Origin: Solirubrobacteraceae bacterium
GTDB taxonomy: Bacteria > Actinomycetota > Thermoleophilia > Solirubrobacterales > Solirubrobacteraceae
NCBI GenBank assembly: GCA_017744415.1
Contig: JAGIBJ010000095.1
Coordinates: forward strand, 1-64,000
Length of the DNA stretch: 64,000 nucleotides
Direction of reading: 5' to 3'
Part shown: positions 35,420-43,915 of the stretch, one piece after another
How the letters are laid out: every line of letters starts with the position of its first letter
Numbering within the stretch: position 1 is the first letter of the stretch
Program-made: the position numbers and the translations under genes
Notes under the pieces: model-generated
The model's input: the letters and a program-made list of their open reading frames with translations, nothing else
Told to the model about the DNA's origin: nothing
Databases searched by the model: none

Positions 35420-36502
35420 TTACAGCTCGCCGTAGCTGTCGTAGAACTCGTGGAACTCGTTGTCCCACGGGAAGCGCATCATCGTCAGCGTGATCGAGAT
35501 GTCGAGACCGCGGACGGCGTGCCACCAGCCCGATGGGATGAAGAGCATCTGGCCTGGGCCGAGCTCGACGTCGACGATGGTGACATCGCGCATCGCCGGG
35601 AACGCGTCGTAGTCGATGTCGAAGCTGTCGACCTGCGAGTAGCGGTGGACGTGGTTGTACATATGGGCCGACTCGTGGGGCGCGATCAGCTGGATGTACT
35701 TGCGACCGCGCACCTGCGCCATGAGGTTGTTGGTGAGGTCGTGGTGCAGCGGCGTGACGATGCCCTTCGGGCCGTACCAGAGGAACGTGCGCGCGGGATC
35801 GGGCTGGAGGAACGGGGCGTACGCCACGTCGTCGAGGAGCGGCAGCAGCGGCTGAAGGTTCTTCGCGCCGTTGTTGGCGATCATGTACCAGTCCTGGCTC
35901 TCGCCGGCGGTCTCGACGATGTCGATGAACTCGCCGAACGGGAGCGACTTGGCGAGGTTCGCGTCGCTCAGCGTCGCGGCATCGCCGCCGGCGTTGCCGC
36001 GTGACTGCGCCTCGACGATCGCGTCACCGCAGACGCTCTTGAGGTAGTCGGGGGACTGCCAGCGCTCGAGGGCCGGCCAGCTCTCCATCGCACCTTCGAT
36101 CACGCAGGCGCGGTTGCGCGAGTAGAAGTCCTCGAGGAACTCCTCGGCCGACGGGTTGGTGACGCGCGGGAGTTCGCCGTGGTGGCTGCTGAGCCGGGCG
36201 GCGCGACGCTGCACCTCGAGCCACCACGCGTACTTCTTCGCGCGGGCGCTGCTGCCGGGCGCGGCGGCGTTGCTGGCGAGCTTGGCGGCGCTGGCGGCTG
36301 CCGCGGCCTCGGCGGCGACGCGGGCCCCCTGGAGGTAGGGGTGATCGGCAGCGGAGGCGATCGCCTGCTCGGCGCTCGAGCGGTCGACGCCGCTCGCTTC
36401 CATGGTGCCGGCGATGTCGTACGGCGACACGCCGCGCAGGAGGTTCTCGGCGATCCAGGCATGCCACTGCGCGGCCTGATCACGCTGCTCGATCGTCGTC
36501 AT
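35420..36502 (-). CDS. JmjC/cupin-8-like Fe(II)/2-oxoglutarate oxygenase
   Basis: A 360-residue protein whose C-terminal part is a JmjC-like cupin: the HxD ligands are His253 and Asp255 in PLHHDLTN and the distal His328 is in FIPSGWWHAV; Lys268 or Lys246 may bind 2-oxoglutarate. The first 110 residues form helices with an Ala-rich stretch (60-85). It resembles FIH-type protein hydroxylases and peptide-modifying cupin-like enzymes. I use ATG 36502; GTG 36511, four nt after GGAAG, is an alternative. The target is unknown; a peptide or protein substrate is likely from the family. Confidence 0.8.
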   Translation of the reverse strand: MTTIEQRDQAAQWHAWIAENLLRGVSPYDIAGTMEASGVDRSSAEQAIASAADHPYLQGARVAAEAAAAASAAKLASNAAAPGSSARAKKYAWWLEVQRRAARLSSHHGELPRVTNPSAEEFLEDFYSRNRACVIEGAMESWPALERWQSPDYLKSVCGDAIVEAQSRGNAGGDAATLSDANLAKSLPFGEFIDIVETAGESQDWYMIANNGAKNLQPLLPLLDDVAYAPFLQPDPARTFLWYGPKGIVTPLHHDLTNNLMAQVRGRKYIQLIAPHESAHMYNHVHRYSQVDSFDIDYDAFPAMRDVTIVDVELGPGQMLFIPSGWWHAVRGLDISITLTMMRFPWDNEFHEFYDSYGEL

Positions 36503-36676
36503 CGCGTTCACCAAACTTCCGGGGACAGGCGCGCAACGCGCCGGAGCGCGAGCCTACGCTTCAGCCGCGAGGCCGGCAACGGGGAAATCCCCACGGTCGC
36601 CGCCACGCCAATCGCAACGGCGAAGCGGATCCAGGGGGAGATCCACTCCGCCGCTGCCGTCGCGACGACAGGAGCG

Positions 36677-37330
36677 CTAGACGAACGCGGCGAGCCGCGA
36701 CCGCACGAAGCCCTGGGCGGCGCGGGCGTGGTCGGCGTCGATCTGGTGCGCGGCGCCCGTCTCGACGTAGTCGAACGGCAGGCCGGCGGCGTCGAGCAGT
36801 GCGGTGGCGCGGTGGGCGAAGTCGACGCCGATGATCGGATCGGCCGTGCCGTGGGTCACCAGCACGGGGAGTTCGGGGCGCGAGGCGAGCTCGGGTTCCC
36901 AGCCCTCAACGGTGGGAATGAACCCTGAGTGGGCGATGATGCCTGCCGGCACGGGGCGGTTGCCCGCAAGACCGAGCGAGTAGCTCATCACGGCACCCAT
37001 CGAGAAGCCGCCGAGGATGGTGCGCTCAGGGCCGATGCCGGTGCGCTCCCAGAGCTCGTCGTGGAACGCGGCCAGCGCATCGAACGCGGCATGGAACGTC
37101 TGCGGATCGGGGTAGCCGACGCGCGGCACGACGTACCAGTGCGCGCCGGGGAACCCGGGAATCGTGAGCGGGCCGCGCGGTGTGACGACGTGCAGGCGGC
37201 GCTCGGGGTCGTAGACGTCGGCGAGCCCGAGCAGATCGTGCTCGTCGGAGCCGCGGCCATGGTGGAGGACCAGGAGGCCCTCGCCGGCGCCCTCAGCCGG
37301 GAGGCGCTCCTGGAACGCGAGCGACGTCAT
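36677..37330 (-). CDS. mhqD: phospholipase/carboxylesterase, MhqD-like
   Basis: A 217-residue alpha/beta-hydrolase: LLVLHHGRGSDEHDLL at the start, nucleophile elbow LGGFSMGAVMS, acid in THGTADPIIG and histidine in GAAHQID. It matches the MhqD/YodD esterases. Its start overlaps the stop of the dioxygenase gene by 4 bp, so the two are co-translated. In Bacillus, MhqD and MhqO are induced together by quinones and catechols through MhqR, and the same trio is present here. Confidence 0.85.
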   Translation of the reverse strand: MTSLAFQERLPAEGAGEGLLVLHHGRGSDEHDLLGLADVYDPERRLHVVTPRGPLTIPGFPGAHWYVVPRVGYPDPQTFHAAFDALAAFHDELWERTGIGPERTILGGFSMGAVMSYSLGLAGNRPVPAGIIAHSGFIPTVEGWEPELASRPELPVLVTHGTADPIIGVDFAHRATALLDAAGLPFDYVETGAAHQIDADHARAAQGFVRSRLAAFV

Positions 37331-38283
37331 GCCTGCGCCTCCGCCTGATCGGCGGCGCTCACGCGCGGATTGTCGAGCTTCGTGAGGAACTGCTCGAGCT
37401 GCGGACGCAGGTGCTCGTGCTGCTTCGGCAGGCGGAGCTGCTCACCGAGGTGCGCCGCATCCTCGTCGACGGCAAAGCCAGGCGACGTGGTGGCGATCTC
37501 GAACAGGATCCCCTGAGGCTGGCGGAAGTAGATCGCGTTGAAGTAGTCGCGGTCGATCACCGGCGTCACGTGCATCCCGGCCTTGCCGACGCGCTCCTGC
37601 CATTTCACGTGGTCGTCGTCGCGCGAGTGCCAGGCGATGTGGTGGACGGTGCCGGCGCCCTGGAGTGCGCGGTGCCGCGGGACGTCGTAGCCCCAGTGGA
37701 AGTGCCGCTCGTCGCCGCGGAGGATGTAGTCGATCTCGCCGACGTGCGCGTCGCCGACCTCCTCGAACCCGAGCACCTCGGTGAGGAGCTGGCGATCGGC
37801 GTGCTTGCCGCGGCCGAGGTAGGCGCGGGCACCCTCGACGCCCAAGATCGCGTGCTCGGCGGGCACCTCGGGGTGCTCGGCGCGCAGCGGCGGGTTGCCG
37901 TCGTCGGCGACGACGAGCTCGAGGCCGAGGCCGTCGTAGTCCTCGAACTTCAGCGAGCGCTCGCCGCGCCAGGCCTCGTAGCCGTGAGCCTCGAGGCGCT
38001 CGGCCCAGAAGTCGAGCGCCGCCTCGCTGCTCACCCCGAGCTGGATGGTGTGGATCATGCCGGCGCCGGCGCGGCCCTTCGGCGCACCCGCGAACTCGAA
38101 CCACGTGAGGATCGAGCCGGGCGAGCCCTGCTCGTCGCCGAAGTAGAGGTGGTAGGCCTCCGGGGCGTCGAAGTTGACGGTCTTCTTCACCATGCGCAGG
38201 CCGAGCACGCCGGCGTAGAACGCGACGTTCGCCTGAGCGTCGCCGGTGATCATCGTGATGTGGTGCATGCCCTCGAGCTTCAT
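37327..38283 (-). CDS. mhqO: ring-cleaving dioxygenase, MhqO-like (VOC family)
   Basis: A 318-residue two-domain glyoxalase/VOC protein. Metal ligands are expected at His8 (GMHHITMITGD), the TVHHIAWHSRDDDH segment and the Glu in GILFEIATTSPG. It resembles PcpA/LinE-type hydroquinone dioxygenases and MhqO. SD GGGAGG lies five nt before ATG 38283. Its promoter (-35 TTGCGC, -10 TATAGT) is overlapped by two MarR-type palindromes. It cleaves hydroquinone or catechol rings, removing thiol-reactive quinones. Confidence 0.88.
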   Translation of the reverse strand: MKLEGMHHITMITGDAQANVAFYAGVLGLRMVKKTVNFDAPEAYHLYFGDEQGSPGSILTWFEFAGAPKGRAGAGMIHTIQLGVSSEAALDFWAERLEAHGYEAWRGERSLKFEDYDGLGLELVVADDGNPPLRAEHPEVPAEHAILGVEGARAYLGRGKHADRQLLTEVLGFEEVGDAHVGEIDYILRGDERHFHWGYDVPRHRALQGAGTVHHIAWHSRDDDHVKWQERVGKAGMHVTPVIDRDYFNAIYFRQPQGILFEIATTSPGFAVDEDAAHLGEQLRLPKQHEHLRPQLEQFLTKLDNPRVSAADQAEAQA

Positions 38284-38308
38284 GGCCCCTCCCGGGCGAC
38301 GAGTGAAG

Positions 38309-38354
38309 TAGTTGCGTCGTCAACTATAGCGCCATGTAGTTGCGCGCGCAACTA
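38309..38354. promoter_or_regulatory. mhq promoter with two TAGTTG-N6-CAACTA operators
   Basis: Two 18-bp palindromes, TAGTTGCGTCGTCAACTA (38309-38326) and TAGTTGCGCGCGCAACTA (38337-38354), lie 28 bp apart. The minus-strand promoter uses TTGCGC (38351-38346), a 17-bp spacer and TATAGT (38328-38323), so one operator covers the -35 and the other the -10. The divergent MarR is the likely repressor. Confidence 0.88.
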
Positions 38355-38423
38355 GATGGCCTGGTGTCCCTTGACGGAGTCAGGATCGGTGAATCGACCT
38401 CCGACCACTCCCGCGGTCGCCGG

Positions 38424-38429
38424 TAGGGT
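38424..38429 (+). promoter_or_regulatory. -10 hexamer TAGGGT of marR gene
   Basis: TAGGGT ends eight nt before ATG 38438. Confidence 0.45.
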
Positions 38430-38437
38430 CGGTGCGG

Positions 38438-38902
38438 ATGGCCCGCCCCGACCAGCCTGCCGACGACGGCCCGCTCGATCCAACCGAACTGGCGGCCTGG
38501 CGCGGGATGCTCCGCGTGCATGCGCGCGTCACCGCCATCCTCGACGCCCAGATGCGCGAGGCCCACGGCCTCACCGTGAGCCAATACGAGGTGCTCCTCT
38601 TCTTGGGCGACGCACCGGACGGGCAGATGCGCATGGCCGACCTCGCCTCGCGCGCGCTCCTCACTCGCAGCGGCATGACGCGCCTCGTCGACCGGCTCGT
38701 CGAGCTCCGTTACGTGGAGCGCGCCGCCGCCGAGGGCGATGGCCGCGGCGCCTTCGCCTGCCTCACGCCTGCCGGCGCCGACGCCCTCCGGGTCGCCCAG
38801 CGCACCCACCGGCGCGGGATTCGCGAGGAGTTCCTGCGCAAGCTGCCGCAGAGCGAGCAGCTCGCGCTCGGCAATGCGTGGGAGCACGTGCTGCGGGACT
38901 GA
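38438..38902 (+). CDS. MarR-family regulator, probable MhqR-type repressor of the mhq genes
   Basis: A 154-residue winged-helix protein: LTVSQYEVLLFLGDAPDGQMRMADLA, recognition helix LTRSGMTRLVDRLVELRYVER and a GDGRGAFACLT wing. It is divergent from mhqO with the twin palindromes between, close to the mhqO side. Its only cysteine sits in the wing (AFACLT). A quinone-sensing role fits the neighbours but is inferred. Confidence 0.85.
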   Translation: MARPDQPADDGPLDPTELAAWRGMLRVHARVTAILDAQMREAHGLTVSQYEVLLFLGDAPDGQMRMADLASRALLTRSGMTRLVDRLVELRYVERAAAEGDGRGAFACLTPAGADALRVAQRTHRRGIREEFLRKLPQSEQLALGNAWEHVLRD

Positions 38903-38967
38903 GCGGCCGCGCCCCGGAGCGGGTCGGCCTGCCTGCGGCGAGGCGTGCCCATGCGGCGCGTGGCGCC

Positions 38968-40005
38968 TCAGCGGATCGCCGTTGCGGCGCGCGGCGGGAT
39001 CGCCAGCGCGTGCACGACGCCGGCGGCGGCGAGTGCGCCGGAGGCGATCGCGTTGACGACCGAGGGGTTCGCCGTGGCGCAGTCGCCGGCGGCCGAGACG
39101 CCCGGCACGTTGGTAGCACCCATCGGTGAGACGGCGAGGGCCTGACCAGCCCATTGGCCGGTGGCCTGGCGCTCGACGCCGAGGTCGTCGGCGATGGTGC
39201 CCCGCTGCGCGAACGTGACGGGGACGAGCAGGCCAGTGCAGGCGCGCGCGTCGCCGTCCTCGAAGCGAAGACGAGCGAGCGAGCGGCCTTCGCCCTCGGC
39301 CGCGACGACCGGACGGTCTTCGATCGCCACGCCCGCCTCCGCGAGTCGGGCGCGGTCCTCCGTACTGAGACCGCGAGCGGCGGGCTCGCCAATGCCGCCG
39401 CCCGTGAAGAGCGTCACGTCGTCGCTCCAGGCGGTGAGCATCAGCGCGCGGTCGGCGCCCACCGGGCCGGGGTCGAGCACGCCGAGCGCCTCGCCGCGGT
39501 GTTCCCAGCCGTGGCAGAACGGGCAGTGGAACACGGAGGCGCCGAACCGCTCCGCAAGCCCAGGCACTGCGGGCGGCTGGTAGTCGGCGCCCATGGCGAG
39601 GACCAGGCGAGTCGCGACCTCGGTCGTCACCCCGTCACCGCCACCGCCACCTCCGACTCCGACTGCGTCGCCATCCGCGACCTGGCTCGGAGCTCCCGGC
39701 CCGCCCACCTCGGCGAGGTCGACCTCGAAGCCGCCGTCACCCCCGAGCGCGCGCACGGCGACAGCGGCGAGATCGCGCACCTCGACCGACGAGTACGCCG
39801 CGAGCTCCTCTCGACCGCGGCCGTAGAGCTCGGGTGCGGGCCGCTGGTCGTAGCCGAGCAGCCCGCCGATGTGGTCGGCGGCGAGGTTGCTCTGGCCACC
39901 CACGTCGAGCAGGAGCGTGCGGCGGCGGGCGCGACCGAGCACCAGCGCAGCACTGAGGCCGGCGGCCCCGCCGCCGATGACGATGCAGTCCCAGGGAGTG
40001 TCCAT
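38968..40005 (-). CDS. thioredoxin-reductase-like FAD disulfide oxidoreductase
   Basis: A 345-residue flavoprotein with the FAD loop IVIGGGAAGLSAALVLGRA (residues 9-27), the redox pair Cys161-Pro-Phe-Cys164 and the C-terminal FAD motif GVSAAGDCAT. The second Rossmann motif is weak (LDPGPVGADRALML), and residues about 112-126 hold an unusual glycine run inserted in the FAD domain. Such proteins include single-domain TrxR relatives that reduce mycothiol- or bacilliredoxin-type disulfides. Start ATG 40005 has GAAGG seven nt upstream. It is divergent from the XRE-cupin regulator. Confidence 0.82.
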   Translation of the reverse strand: MDTPWDCIVIGGGAAGLSAALVLGRARRRTLLLDVGGQSNLAADHIGGLLGYDQRPAPELYGRGREELAAYSSVEVRDLAAVAVRALGGDGGFEVDLAEVGGPGAPSQVADGDAVGVGGGGGGDGVTTEVATRLVLAMGADYQPPAVPGLAERFGASVFHCPFCHGWEHRGEALGVLDPGPVGADRALMLTAWSDDVTLFTGGGIGEPAARGLSTEDRARLAEAGVAIEDRPVVAAEGEGRSLARLRFEDGDARACTGLLVPVTFAQRGTIADDLGVERQATGQWAGQALAVSPMGATNVPGVSAAGDCATANPSVVNAIASGALAAAGVVHALAIPPRAATAIR

Positions 40006-40103
40006 GCCTCGACCTTCAACGGCCTCCGTCGAAATGGCAAGTGGATTTGCTGTTCCGGCAACTCGGCGGGCACACGCTCGCTCGTCGCGCCACACTGAGA
40101 CCG
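40006..40103. promoter_or_regulatory. divergent gap with TTGC/GCAA inverted repeats
   Basis: GCAA-N6-TTGC (40037-40050) overlaps TTGC-N7-GCAA (40047-40061), a candidate site for the XRE-cupin protein. The remainder shows nothing clear. Confidence 0.35.
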
Positions 40104-40772
40104 ATGCGCCCCCGCACGGTGAACCCCCAACACGACGCCAAGCTCGACCGCGCAACAACGCTCACCGTCGACGCCCTCGAAGACGCCGCCACCTCGACTG
40201 CCGACCAGTCCGCAGCCCTGCAGACCACCGTGCGCCAGCGCCTCCGCGCGCTGCGCACCGAGCGCGGCCTCACGCTGCAGCAGGTCGCCGAACGCGCGAG
40301 CCTCGACGTCTCCACGCTCAGCCGGCTCGAGTCCGGCAAGCGCCGCCTCGCGCTCGACCACCTCCCACCGCTCGCCGCCGCACTCGGCACCACCACCGAC
40401 GAGCTCCTCGGCCCACAGCCGCGCCGCGACCCGCGCGTGCGCTCGCTCCCCCGCACCGCCGACGGCCTCACGATGTGGCCGCTCACGCACCGCGAGTCGG
40501 CGAGCCCGCTGCGCGCCTACAAGGTGCTGGTGCACCCTGATCGCAACGCGCCGCCGGAGCCGCCGCTGCCGGTGCACGAGGGCCAGGACTGGGTGTACGT
40601 GCTCAGCGGACGCCTGCGGCTCCTGCTCGACGACCGCGAGTTCATCGTCGAGCCGGGCGAGGCGGCCGAGTTCACCACCTGGACCCCGCACTGGTTCGGC
40701 GCGATCGACGGCCCCGTCGAGATGCTCCTCATCGTCGGCGCGCACGGCGAGCGCATCCACCTGCACGAGTAG
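40104..40772 (+). CDS. XRE-family regulator with C-terminal cupin sensor
   Basis: A 222-residue fusion: an N-terminal 40-residue tail, a Cro/XRE HTH (LRALRTERGLTLQQVAERASLDVSTLSRLESGKRR, about 50-85) and a C-terminal cupin (VHEGQDWVYVLSGRLRLLLDDREFIVEPGEAAEF). These proteins often sense a small metabolite and repress the neighbour. It is divergent from the disulfide-reductase gene and precedes an uncharacterised gene by 12 bp. Confidence 0.88.
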   Translation: MRPRTVNPQHDAKLDRATTLTVDALEDAATSTADQSAALQTTVRQRLRALRTERGLTLQQVAERASLDVSTLSRLESGKRRLALDHLPPLAAALGTTTDELLGPQPRRDPRVRSLPRTADGLTMWPLTHRESASPLRAYKVLVHPDRNAPPEPPLPVHEGQDWVYVLSGRLRLLLDDREFIVEPGEAAEFTTWTPHWFGAIDGPVEMLLIVGAHGERIHLHE

Positions 40773-40784
40773 CCTTCCGGAGCA

Positions 40785-41411
40785 ATGGCAGACGAGGACG
40801 CACCGCTCCACGGCCCCGAGCGGGATCTCATGCGGCTCGCGGCGCGGGATGCGCCCGACGAGTTCCTCATGGCGCTTCAGGCCATGGCCAAGCAGCGCCT
40901 GCACGAGCAGGTCGGCCTGCTGGTGAACGGCATGATCGTGATCGGCGAGCTCGGCGATCCCGAGGTGCTCGCGTCGCTGCTCCAGGTGCGACGAGGCGCC
41001 CAGATCGAGCGTGCCGAGCGCCCCGACGGCCTCACGGATGCCGAGTGGGACGAGCTCGCGCAGGACTGGATCTCCGAGCCGGTGCGGATGGTCGAGGACT
41101 TCCAGGCCCGCGAGGCGGCGCTCGACGAGGCGCTCGAGCCCTACCTCTCGGGCGACGACAGCCCGCCCCGCTCGCGCGAGATTCCCGGTGAGATGGAGCG
41201 CCAGCTCGAGGGGTTCCGCACGTCGTCGCACATCACGCTCACCAACGCGACGATCACCGCGGCCGGCGTGAACGCGACGACGTCGGTGCCCGTCATGCGG
41301 ATCGCGATCCGGCAGGTCGCAGGCTGGTGGCTCGCGCCGCTCAACGAGGACGGCACCACGTCGATCAGCCTCTGGGGCGGCGAGCCCCGCATCTTCGGCG
41401 ACGCCGACTAG
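40785..41411 (+). CDS. uncharacterised protein with faint GvpU-like pattern
   Basis: A 208-residue acidic cytosolic protein. ATG 40785 has GGAG four nt upstream and lies 12 bp after the XRE-cupin stop, so the two are probably cotranscribed. The HEQVGLLVNGMIVIGELGDPE segment followed later by HITLTNATITAAG and IRQVAGWWLAPL recalls the small GvpU/gas-vesicle accessory fold, where a beta strand pair precedes a fixed HLxNA segment. No other gas vesicle gene is present, so the likeness is only suggestive. The middle (about 80-145) is rich in Asp, Glu and Arg and probably helical. Confidence 0.6.
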   Translation: MADEDAPLHGPERDLMRLAARDAPDEFLMALQAMAKQRLHEQVGLLVNGMIVIGELGDPEVLASLLQVRRGAQIERAERPDGLTDAEWDELAQDWISEPVRMVEDFQAREAALDEALEPYLSGDDSPPRSREIPGEMERQLEGFRTSSHITLTNATITAAGVNATTSVPVMRIAIRQVAGWWLAPLNEDGTTSISLWGGEPRIFGDAD

Positions 41412-41520
41412 CTCTGCGCCACGCGGCCGATGCGGCAATGCCTCGGGCCGCGCTCCGAGACGACTCGGACACCGGTCGAGGCGACGGCGGCCCGTCCCCC
41501 GAACTGCCGACAGTCGAAGC

Positions 41521-41856
41521 ATGGTCGGCGGCTTCACCTGGTGGCTCGTCGCCCTGCTGCCGGTGCTGCTCGTACTGCTGTGGTGGCGACAGGTCGCGCT
41601 CTCGGTGGTCTTGATCTGCGGCGTCTACGGCGCCGCACAGCATGGCCTCGTCGAGATCCAGGCGCCCGGGATGCCAGCCACGGTGCAGCAAGGGATCGCC
41701 GAGCGGCAGGCCGCGGCCCGCGAGCGCACGCGGCGCTACGCGTGCGAGCGGCGCGCCGTCGCCGCGCTGAGTCGGGATGACGGCAAGGCGCTCGCCCGGG
41801 TGCACCGCGAGTGCGGCGACGTGTTCACGGGCGACCCGGTAGCCGACCCGGAGTAG
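41521..41856 (+). CDS. small membrane protein, unknown
   Basis: A 111-residue protein with two adjacent hydrophobic segments (residues about 5-21 and 25-40) and a cytoplasmic tail containing two cysteines (RRYACERR and RECGDV) and many Arg and Ala residues. It converges with the HAD gene. I do not recognise the family. The hydrophobic start with WWLV and WWRQ boundaries and the coding style make it plausible. Confidence 0.5.
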   Translation: MVGGFTWWLVALLPVLLVLLWWRQVALSVVLICGVYGAAQHGLVEIQAPGMPATVQQGIAERQAAARERTRRYACERRAVAALSRDDGKALARVHRECGDVFTGDPVADPE

Positions 41857-41881
41857 CGCAGGCCCACGCGACCCCGCAGCG

Positions 41882-42562
41882 CTACCGTGCCAGCACCTGG
41901 CCGATGGCCGCGGGCAGGTCGGCGGCGCCGACGACGAGCGCCGAAGCCCCGGCCCCGGCGAGCTCGGCCTCATCGCCGATGCCCCACAGCACCCCGATGC
42001 ACGGAAGGCCGTTCGCGTGGGCACCGCGCACATCGAACGCACGGTCGCCGATCATCACCGCCGGGCCGCTCGGCCCGCCGACTTGGAGGGCGCGGGCGAT
42101 CGTCTCGGCCTTGTGCTCGGTGCGCCGGTCGAGGCCCGGCCCCTCGACATGCGCGAACCACGGCAGCAGGGCATGCCCCTCGAGCAGACGTAGCGCGAAG
42201 GCACGCGGCTTGGAGGTGGCGACGACGAGCCGGTGGCGTGCGGAGAGCGCTGCGAGCACCTCGGGAATGCCGGCGAAGGGCCGGCTGAGCGGCACCATGT
42301 CGTCGGCGTAACGCTCGCGGTAGGCGGCGATGCATGCCTCCACGAGCGGGTCGGCCACCTCCACGCCGGCAAGCTCCGCGAACGCTTCGGCGAGCGGTGG
42401 GCCGACGAACCGTTCGAGCTCCGTGAGGTCGCGTCCGGCCTGCCCGGTGGCGAGGAGCGCGTGGTTGATGCAGGTGGTGATCGCCGCGCGCGAGTCGACG
42501 AGCACGCCGTCGAGATCGAAGATCACGAGCCCGGCTGGGCCCGCTGCCTCGGCGGGAGCCAT
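41882..42562 (-). CDS. HAD-superfamily phosphatase, phosphoglycolate-phosphatase-like
   Basis: A 226-residue HAD hydrolase. Motif I is VIFDLDGVLVDS, motif II VVATSKP, the lysine lies in EHKAETI and motif III is VMIGDRAFDVRGA. The helical cap (about residues 28-95) is of the Gph/PpaX type. It starts at the base next to the cupin stop codon, so the two are probably one operon. Substrate is open: phosphoglycolate or pyrophosphate are common in this group. Confidence 0.85.
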   Translation of the reverse strand: MAPAEAAGPAGLVIFDLDGVLVDSRAAITTCINHALLATGQAGRDLTELERFVGPPLAEAFAELAGVEVADPLVEACIAAYRERYADDMVPLSRPFAGIPEVLAALSARHRLVVATSKPRAFALRLLEGHALLPWFAHVEGPGLDRRTEHKAETIARALQVGGPSGPAVMIGDRAFDVRGAHANGLPCIGVLWGIGDEAELAGAGASALVVGAADLPAAIGQVLAR

Positions 42563-42934
42563 CTAGCTGCGCGGCTCCGTGATGACGGTGTCCTCGTGGC
42601 GGTAGGCCGGCGCGCAGCAGCAGAGCAGCACGAGGTCGACGCCCTGGTCGGCCCAGAGCTTGTGCTCCACGCCGGGCGGGATCACGACCGTGTCGCCGGC
42701 GCGCACCACGCCCTCGTCGTCGCCGAGCCGCATTCGCCCCGCGCCCGAGATGAAGTGGTAGATCTCCTCGGACTCGTGGTGGTAGTGGGCGTCGGTCGAC
42801 ATGTCGGCTGGCACGGTCGCCTCGGCCAGCGACTGGTTGTGGCTCGGCAGCGACACGCGCCCGGCGACTTCCTTGATGGAGGAGCCGTCCTTCGTGATGA
42901 ACGGTTCGGCCTGGTCGAGACGCCCGATCTGCAT
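42563..42934 (-). CDS. small cupin-2 protein
   Basis: A 123-residue single-domain cupin: DAHYHHESEEIYHFISGAGRM is the first motif and VIPPGVEHKLW the second. Near the end it has three consecutive cysteines (VLLCCCAP), unusual for the family and perhaps a second metal site. ATG 42934 follows TACCGT by seven nt. It precedes the HAD phosphatase without a gap. Related proteins bind sugars or isomerise keto acids; function here unknown. Confidence 0.8.
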   Translation of the reverse strand: MQIGRLDQAEPFITKDGSSIKEVAGRVSLPSHNQSLAEATVPADMSTDAHYHHESEEIYHFISGAGRMRLGDDEGVVRAGDTVVIPPGVEHKLWADQGVDLVLLCCCAPAYRHEDTVITEPRS

Positions 42935-42941
42935 GCGGGCC

Positions 42942-42947
42942 ACGGTA
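42942..42947 (-). promoter_or_regulatory. -10 hexamer TACCGT of cupin-HAD pair
   Basis: TACCGT ends seven nt before ATG 42934, the same hexamer and spacing as at 8187. Confidence 0.5.
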
Positions 42948-43066
42948 GCCGGGCGGGCCCGGCGAGGCGATGGTTGTCCCCCGGCCAAGGCGATCTTCGG
43001 CGTCGATCGCCGTGCGCGGCCTAGGCTCGCGGCCAACCACCCGCGATCCCACCCGAGGTCCACCCG

Positions 43067-43894
43067 ATGACGTCTCCCACCGCCGCCGCCAATGAGCCGC
43101 CGGACACGATCGTCTTCATCCACGGTCTGTGGATGACACCCCTCTCCTGGGGGCAGTGGCAGGAGTGGTTCGCGGCCAAGGGCTGGAACGTGATCGCGCC
43201 CGCGTGGCCTGGCTTCGACCGGCCCGTCGCGGAGCTGAACGCCGACCACTCGGTGATCAAGGACGTCACCGCGGGCCAGATCCTCGACCACTACGAGGCG
43301 ATCATCCGCGGCCTCGACAAGCCGCCGGTGATCATCGGCCACTCCTTCGGCGGGGCGTTCACGCAGGTGCTGATCTCGCGGGGCCTCGGTGCGGCGGGCG
43401 TGCCGATCCACTCGGCGCCCGTGCGCGGCATCCGCGACCTCCCGCTCGCCACGCTGAAGTCGTCGTTCCCGGTGCTCGGCAACCCGCTCAACGTGCGCAA
43501 GGCCGTGCCGCTCAACGAGTCGCAGTTCAAGTACGCGTTCGGCAACACGCTCAGCGACGCCGACAGCAAGGCCGCCTGGGAGCAGTTCGCGGTGCCGGCC
43601 GCCTCGAAGGTGCTCTTCCAGGGGGCGATCGCCAACGCGTACCCGGGCACGCCGTTCAAGGTGGACTGGAAGAGCGAGGAGCGCGCACCGCTCTTCCTCC
43701 TCGGCGGCGGCCAGGACCACGTGGTGCCGGGCAAGGTGAGTCAGCACAACGCAAGCAAGTACTCGGGCGCCCGCGTCGACTTCAAGCTCTACGAGGAGCG
43801 CTCGCACTTCACGGTCGGCGAGCCCGGCTGGGAGGCCGTGATCGACGACGTCTCGAGCTGGATCGGCGACGTGGTCGGCGGCCCCGGCAGGTGA
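43067..43894 (+). CDS. alpha/beta hydrolase
   Basis: A 275-residue alpha/beta-hydrolase: IVFIHGLWMTPLSWGQW, nucleophile elbow IIGHSFGGAFTQ, acid in LLGGGQDHVVP and histidine in ERSHFTVGEPGW. This is the non-heme chloroperoxidase/esterase-like group often annotated as lysophospholipase. A TAGGCT hexamer lies 39 nt upstream, so this message has a short leader, unlike many neighbours. Confidence 0.85.
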   Translation: MTSPTAAANEPPDTIVFIHGLWMTPLSWGQWQEWFAAKGWNVIAPAWPGFDRPVAELNADHSVIKDVTAGQILDHYEAIIRGLDKPPVIIGHSFGGAFTQVLISRGLGAAGVPIHSAPVRGIRDLPLATLKSSFPVLGNPLNVRKAVPLNESQFKYAFGNTLSDADSKAAWEQFAVPAASKVLFQGAIANAYPGTPFKVDWKSEERAPLFLLGGGQDHVVPGKVSQHNASKYSGARVDFKLYEERSHFTVGEPGWEAVIDDVSSWIGDVVGGPGR

Positions 43895-43903
43895 GCTGAG
43901 GTC

Positions 43904-43909
43904 TACCCT
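43904..43909 (+). promoter_or_regulatory. -10 hexamer TACCCT of spermidine-synthase-like gene
   Basis: TACCCT ends six nt before GTG 43916. Confidence 0.45.
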
Positions 43910-43915
43910 GCGGCG

